Shown in pieces: positions 58,467-64,000 of a stretch of 64,000 nt of DNA. Under the pieces are notes generated by a model that saw only the letters and a list, made by a program, of their open reading frames with translations, did not search any database and had not been told where the DNA came from. This stretch comes from Kalaharituber pfeilii (taxonomy: Eukaryota; Ascomycota; Pezizomycetes; Pezizales; Pezizaceae). The DNA is taken from the NCBI GenBank assembly GCA_015179045.1, contig WHUZ01000005.1, forward strand, positions 1,612,001 to 1,676,000. Direction: 5' to 3'. Numbering within the stretch: the first letter of the stretch is position 1; each line of letters begins with the position of its first letter. Both the position numbers and the translations under genes were made by a program.

Positions 58467-60539
58467 CTACTTCTCCCTCCCCTCCACCTTCACCCCGACT
58501 TTCCCTTCTCCTCCCTCCACCCTCCTTACCTCCCTCTCCAACTCTCTCACGCGCCACTTCAACCGCTCAATCTCCACCAACGCTTCCGCCACCACACCCA
58601 ACGACCCCCCTCCAAAACCACCCCCTCCTTCTCTCCTCGGACAAAACACTCCAAGTAGCCGCTCCACTACATCCCCTAGCACCTGAGGCGGCAGAATCTC
58701 GCACCGAATTCGGTCTCGCTGCACAATAACAGGTGTTAGCGTAACTTCTCCCACATTCAAAATCACACAAGAGGAGTACGAAAGGGTAATCTCACAAACG
58801 CAAACGCTGCACTCCGGAACGTATGTTGATACACGTATTTGTACTCCCCTTCTTGCCCACCTTCCCCCTTTCTCCCCATTCCACCATCCTCTCCACCCCC
58901 CCCACCCCCCTTCTCCTTCTCCCTCTTCAAGCCAAACAACTTCATCCCACTCATCACCATCCTCGATAATGCATCCTTATTCCTCGCCTCGATCCCTTCC
59001 TCGCTCCCACCGCCACCACCACCTGCGCCTGTACCATCCACATCCACTATCTGCGCATCCGCTGGACTCCCAGGTCCCGCCTTAGGCTCTCTCTTCACAT
59101 TAACATTGGTAAGGGATATCGACGCACGGGGGACGGGCCTCGATCCCCTCCGCAGCAACAGTAGCGCAAGTGAAAGACATGGAAAACGAATTCGATGTCG
59201 ATCCAGGCTCCCTCTTTATCGGCACTCCTGACACCGCCGAAGACGTCCCTGGTCTCGACCGCACTGATGGCATTGGAGACTTCCTCCGTCCTGGCTCTTC
59301 ACGCATAGAGGAAAACCCAGTCCCCTCACGCTTGAACGATTGCGCGACTGAAGCCTCCCTGTCCCTTTCCCTGTCCTTTTCCTGCCCCATCGCTGACTGT
59401 CTCCTCACCATTTGCAGTGCCGTCTGTTGGGGTGGTGGTGGAGGTGGCGGCGGAGCTGGTAGTAATCACCCCTTTTTCCGATTCTCTACTGCCCGCGACA
59501 AATCTTCTACCCGGCGCTTTTTCACGGACTTCGAGATCTGCGGAGAGTCCAGGGGGTTCGGGAGGAGGAAGGAAGGAGCGAGGACGGGCAGGCAATGGGT
59601 GGTTGAGTTTGGAGGCGGGGGTGGGGTCAAAGGTAGAGCGGGTAGCTGTGGCGTGGGAGCGGAATCTAGTGTAGGTTTGGAGTTGGAGGAAGTTGTGGGA
59701 TTCGGATTGGCATCCGGAGAGGGCTAGCGGATCTCGGTGGGGCCGGCAAGGCGGTGGAGAACCCGTGATGAGACGTCAAAGGCAGAGCGTGTATTGTAAT
59801 TGTAGAGATGACTGTCATGGGGAGTTGTGTGGGGTGCGGAAGTTGCGGTAGCGGAGGAGGGTCGGATACAGCAGCGGCTGTAGTTGTAGCTGTCGCGGCA
59901 GACCCCACCGGGTCCCGTGGCCTGTCACCAGCGGTATCACCGGCCTGAGCCTCCTCGACCTGCCCTCCTCGAGCCCGCGGCAGCCCCGCCCCCCCTTCCG
60001 CCGGGCTGGACCCTGGCGGCGTCTCTGGCATCGCAACAGCCTTCCTTTCCACAGCCCCGTACAGCACCAGTTCTGTAACAGCCCAATCGCTCGCTCCACT
60101 ACTTGCCCCCATCTCCGCCCCACCGCTCCCGCCATCCGTCTTCTCCCCCCTCTTGTGTTCCCCCCTAGCCTCACCAACACCCCGACCCCGCACTGTCCCT
60201 GGCCCTCCACTTCCCCCCCCTCGGAATCCTCCTGCCCTCCTCCCACCGCCCCAACTGCCCCCGCCTCGCAAAACACTTCCTTAAACCACCTCTCCGTCAA
60301 TTCGCCCCCCGTATCACATTCAGCGACGGACCCGCACCCGCAGCCATCCATAGCGGTATCTTTGTCGGGCCGATGAAACCAAGCACGGAGAGCTTTGAGT
60401 GCCGCGGAAGAAGGGTGCTAGGAATGTGTGTGTGGGTGTGGTGAGGCACAGAGATGGAGATGGAGATGCTGGTTGTTGGTGAAGAGGAGATCATGCAGGA
60501 CTGCGGAAGTGAGATACGGCCAGACCAGAGAGGCATCAT
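58467..60539 (-). CDS. SLD7: SLD7-like DNA replication factor, frame disrupted at G-runs
   Basis: The start MMPLWSGRISLPQSC (60539), then LSVLGFIGPTKIPLWMAAG, GELTERWFKEVFCEAG and SDWAVTELVLYG, resemble the N-terminal domain of fungal Sld7 proteins. After a long basic, Pro/Ser-rich middle (KSVKKRRVEDLS, two IKREP/VKREP motifs) comes a good Sld7 C-terminal domain: NKDALSRMVMSGMKLFGLKR, GEYKYVYQHTFRSAAFAF, an intron (58719-58795, GTGAGA..GCTAACACC..CAG) and RDRIRCEILPPQVLGDVVER LLGVFC, followed by a coiled coil to the stop at 58467. In yeast, Sld7 binds Sld3 and helps fire replication origins. The reading frame changes at least three times, two of them at G homopolymers (near 60307-60312 and 60215-60222), so this copy is either inactivated or affected by homopolymer errors; the middle exons are not resolved. 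Confidence 0.65.
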
Positions 60540-60559
60540 GATGCAGCGACTGTTTCAAC

Positions 60560-62648
60560 CCTTTAATCCTTCAGCCTCTAAAAGTTTTTGTTTATAATTT
60601 CCTGCGAGGGGAGTCGAGGGGATTCGAGAGGAGGAAGGGAGAGGGTTGTTGATATGCAATTGTGGTTTTTGACTTCGGTTCCGAACCCCCTCCCTTCTTG
60701 CGCCTCTCCGGAATTTTTCTCGAATTCAATTCTGACCAAAATTTCCTCCGCATTTCGATTCGGTCCGCTCGACCAGATCTTGCGTGCGGATGTTTCGTGA
60801 CTGTAAAAACTCCCTTCAGCTGCTGCTGCTTAACTCAGGTACCATAAAGTGAAGCGTCGCAATTAAAAAGAACTCACGAGTCCCATAAACAAAAAAAAAA
60901 TATATATAACCTCAAGTCGAGTTACCGTACACTTCTGGCGCTGACGTATCCTAGCCAGTTGTTGCAATGGTCCCACAGAACGTCGAGTTTGTTTGGTTAT
61001 AGCGTTTTGGGGACGACGCGAACGGTGCTTTTGGTGAGCTTGAATTAAAGTGTGTCACGTGGGCGACCGGGGTCTGGTCGCATTTGGCTCAAAGACAAAA
61101 TCGGTACATAGGCTGTGCTATGTGGAATTGCTGAGTAGGTAAAATAAAAAGAGTGGGTTACCCCATGAGACTAGGTAAGCTAGCAGGAGATAGGATGATG
61201 TATGCCGGAGGATATGCTATGTACACTGGGAGATGGAAGCCTAAAAGGCATGGGGGAGTTTGGACCTGAATCATATATCATCTAATAGAGTTTATGCAAG
61301 CCCTTGTTTCGACCCTCATAGGATCCAGAACACTAGAGGATTGTAATCGGAGTGTGCTTTTTTCTTTATTTTGATCGGGGATTCGCTGCACGGAGTGAAG
61401 CAGGAGGAGGGTAATAACTTCTAGAAATGCAAATCAATGCGAGCACTGGGACAGAGGTCTTCACTCAACATTACTGGCTTAAGCATATACGGTTTCCGGT
61501 TACATAGTCTTTATTCCATTTCTGGTATGTGCCGACGGTTTTCTTCCTCAGAACCTCAACTTAGATATTTATTTAATCTTTAGACTGAGTACGAGAGCAG
61601 GATTCTATCACTTGCTGGGCCACCAGCACCAGCGCCGACAGTAGCTTTTAGGCTGTTTATTCTTTATATTTTTATTTTATTGTACCCGGTGATTCACTTT
61701 CATGCTATGTTGAGTGGTCATGTTCGGACCCATTCTGGGAGTTTCAAGATTCTGTTGGGAAAGCCTGACTACGTAGTTGGGTGTGAATTCCGGAGCAAGA
61801 GGGGTGTTACTCCTCAAGAAAGAAACAGTCGATGGGTACATGGGAGTTCTGGTGAGGCTCGGCGTGGAGAGTGAGCTTCTGCTCGCTATAATTTTTAATG
61901 AACGCAACTTTCGCCGTATCTTGTTTTCTTTGAGTCTGGTTACCTAACTTGTTTGTACATGCCTTTAAGATCGGTAATGAGAGTCTTAGCGGCGGAGGTA
62001 AGAAAGTGGAACAGAAAAGCGAGTGGGAAGGAAGTACTGTACCGAAAACGACCTGTGTGCTCGGTATGAGGAACAGTGGAGATGAAAGGAAACAATAGAT
62101 AAAAAAGATGATGTGGTGACAGTCAACAAAACTACGTCATCGCTTATATCAACCCATATATGCCTTCTCATGGGATACTAGAGCCTGGTACCGACGATAC
62201 TGCTATTCAGTAAGTTACGCAACTATTGAGAGTGGCCCCTCAAACGTGTCAATCCAGCTCGTCCTGCCCTTGCTGCCGTTCATTCCGAGCTTCACTTTGT
62301 ACCGAAATGCAGAAGTGAATTCAGGGCCATATTCTCGGCATTAAAATGGGCTCGTACTGAACAGCATCCGACTAGTGGCATATCATTGTCAACGTGCCTG
62401 CTCCACTGCTCCTCGCAGGCCTGTACGCTTGGCTAATATTCCTATATGGTGATGTCGCTCAATAGGCCCATACTCCCATTGCTATCGCCAAGATACTGTA
62501 AGTACAGCCCAAAGCGATGCATTTGGTGAGACCAACAATTGCGGCTGAAGCAGGGGCTGTTGGTATAACACAACACGCGATACTAGTAATATTCACTGCC
62601 GTAAGCGACTCCGTCAACGACGAATCAGCAAGACCACAAACATTCAGC
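60560..62648. other. Intergenic region between SLD7-like gene and NLR, no gene recognised
   Basis: No protein or RNA feature is supported. An AAAAAAAAAATATATATAA stretch is at 60891-60908. The last few hundred bases before 62649 should include the promoter of the plus-strand NLR gene. Confidence 0.4.
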
Positions 62649-64000
62649 ATGAGTGGACAAAAGGACAAGAAACCATTCCTCAAGAACTTTGATTGGCGCC
62701 GGCGTTTTGGGTCACAGAAATCGGGTTCGACCGAGCAACAGACCTTGACCCCGGGGCCTTCAAATCAACCGGAAACGAGATCAAGATCCCCTCTTCGATG
62801 GCTTTCTAAAAGCTTGGCCCCCTCCACAGCAGCTTCACCTACCGTAACACCCCCAGGACCTGTTGAAGGTGATCCAAGTGCCGGAGCTGCGACTCCCACC
62901 GGGCCTGCTGCGGTACCAACTCCTCCGGCACCCTCCGGAGGGGATCCAAGCGCTGGAGCTACAGCGCCCCCAGCAGTATCTGCTGTCGCATCAACACCCA
63001 CGGTGCCATCTGGAGGTAGCACAGGCATCGGAGCTACGATTCTGACCAACTCCTCATCACTATGGCAACGATCGCTTGAGATAGCTCGGATAAAGCTAGC
63101 AGAGAAGGGATTACCGCCTCTCAACCTCGTTGAGCATGCACTACCTGCAAGCGAGATTGTTCAATTGACCATCACTGACTTGCAGACCACTATTGGTGGT
63201 CAGCAGAATGACAAATCTGCGGCAGTGCAGCGGTTGCAAGAAATCCTGAAAACCTTTGACAAGTACGCACGAGTTGTGGATACGGCAATACAGCATAGTC
63301 CGGAGGTCACAGCCCTAGTTTGGGCAGGTGTGAGAGGAATATTGCAGGTTTGTTATGTTGGAATATTCCTTCTTTACCGCAGTTGATTGACCACTAGTAG
63401 GTTGCTTTAAATCACATGGAGATCACAGAGAATCTCGAGCAAGTTACTGCCACTATCATTGAAAAGGTGGCACTATGCGATTTTTATGCCAGTATTTACA
63501 TGGAATTATCATCAAAGGTTATTTTGCTGTCTGCCGCAAGAACGCAACATCTTCAACAAATCCTGGAGTCTGCTTTGCCAGAGCTTTATGCTACCGTTCT
63601 GGTTTTTTCAGTGAAGGCACGCCAGTATTTTGACCCTTCAGTTGCTACAATGACAAAACTAGCATACATGTTAAGGCCATTCGCTACTGAATTTCAGCCA
63701 TTCATTGATGATATCTCTGAGAAGGAAGAGCGTGTTCGAGAGTGTGCAGATATGGCCACTATGAAAAGGATGATGGAGTGCTCTGGAACTCTTGGACAGA
63801 TACAAATTCTTCTTAATGATATTGGATCAAAGGTGGCACCATTAACGAAGCTAAGCGAGATCATTGATATCACTGCAAAAGCGGAACTTCGTAGGGTCCA
63901 AGAACTCCTACATATGCTATCCCCACTAGAGTCTCCCAAGCGACATCAGGATGTGCGCTCTAGTCGAGTTGATGGTACAGGTGCTTGGCTTCTACAACAT
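62649..64000 (+). CDS. NLR-type protein, N-terminal part (DUF7708-like domain), 3' end cut by window
   Basis: Exon 1 62649-63347 and exon 2 from 63401 are joined by a 53-bp intron (GTTTGT..ACTAGTAG). The first ~130 residues are basic then Pro/Ala/Ser-rich, with two imperfect copies of a PSGGDPSAGA..P unit. A helical domain follows: SLWQRSLEIARIKLAEKGLP, EILKTFDKYARVVDTAIQHS, PEVTALVWAGVRGILQ and VALNHMEITENLEQVTATII, then CDFYASIY and, at the edge, RVDGTGAWLLQH. The VDTAIQHSPE..ALVWAGVRG block and the TG.WLL end are typical of the domain placed before NACHT in fungal STAND proteins (I believe DUF7708-like); a NACHT domain should follow just outside the window. A decayed relative is at 52400-54797. 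Predicted role: non-self recognition or cell-death signalling. Confidence 0.82.

Noticed and set aside
55600..62010. Possible duplicated upstream region shared by the NLR relic and the terminal NLR
   Set aside because: The apparent similarity (GGTAAGAAA..GGAACAGA) is short and in the wrong relative orientation for the two genes.

Overview
This is eukaryotic DNA from a filamentous fungus. The introns are short (about 50-75 bp) with GTAAGT-like donors and CTAAC/CTAAT branch sites. There is a CaMKK-type kinase, an SLD7-like replication factor and several fungal STAND/NLR genes. Most of the rest is degraded transposable elements. Gene content suggests an ascomycete with a repeat-rich genome, possibly a Pezizomycete such as a truffle, desert truffle or morel; that placement is inference, since no species marker is present.

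Layout. 1-1.4 kb: a CaMKK-like kinase on the minus strand, running off the left edge. 2.6-4.7 kb: a broken PIF/Harbinger element with a DDE transposase and a Myb/SANT-like ORF facing each other. 6.6-10.7 kb: Ty3/gypsy and Ty1/copia fragments, the copia piece with an LTR and a half-tRNA-Met primer site, then a LINE 3' end and gag-like and SANT-like ORFs. 11.3-12.8 kb: a nearly complete pogo/Fot1 transposase. 12.9-16.6 kb: two DIRS-like gag copies and a DIRS-like RT/RNase H, carrying three nested insertions (a 58-bp LINE tail, a 67-bp MITE and a solo LTR) whose target-site duplications can be read. 18.4-25.3 kb: Harbinger and LINE remnants, two terminal-inverted-repeat elements with a 34-bp minisatellite, a repeat-rich ORF, a gypsy integrase scrap, and a 1.3-kb TIR element with an integrase-like first exon and another minisatellite.

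28.2-42.8 kb is the centrepiece: a direct duplication of about 5.3-5.6 kb, each unit carrying an NLR gene with a HeLo-like N-terminus, NB-ARC domain and near-identical 42-residue TPRs. The upstream copy has nine repeats and a 1-nt frameshift. The downstream copy has six repeats, an open frame, and a lost stop codon that adds a hydrophobic tail.

42.8-52.1 kb is another transposon graveyard: MULE, two LINE families, hAT, a foldback, Plavaka, a Harbinger remnant, and a second inverted copy of the 1.3-kb TIR element. 52.4-54.8 kb holds a decayed NLR N-terminal gene split by a copia fragment. An intact relative of it starts at 62.6 kb and runs off the right edge. Between them lie a tRNA-Ile(AAT) at 56.1 kb and a minus-strand SLD7-like gene at 58.5-60.5 kb.

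The likely host genes are therefore the kinase, the two tandem NLRs, the terminal NLR, the SLD7-like gene and the tRNA. NLRs in fungi act in heterokaryon incompatibility or detection of non-self; the repeat turnover seen here fits that role but does not prove it.
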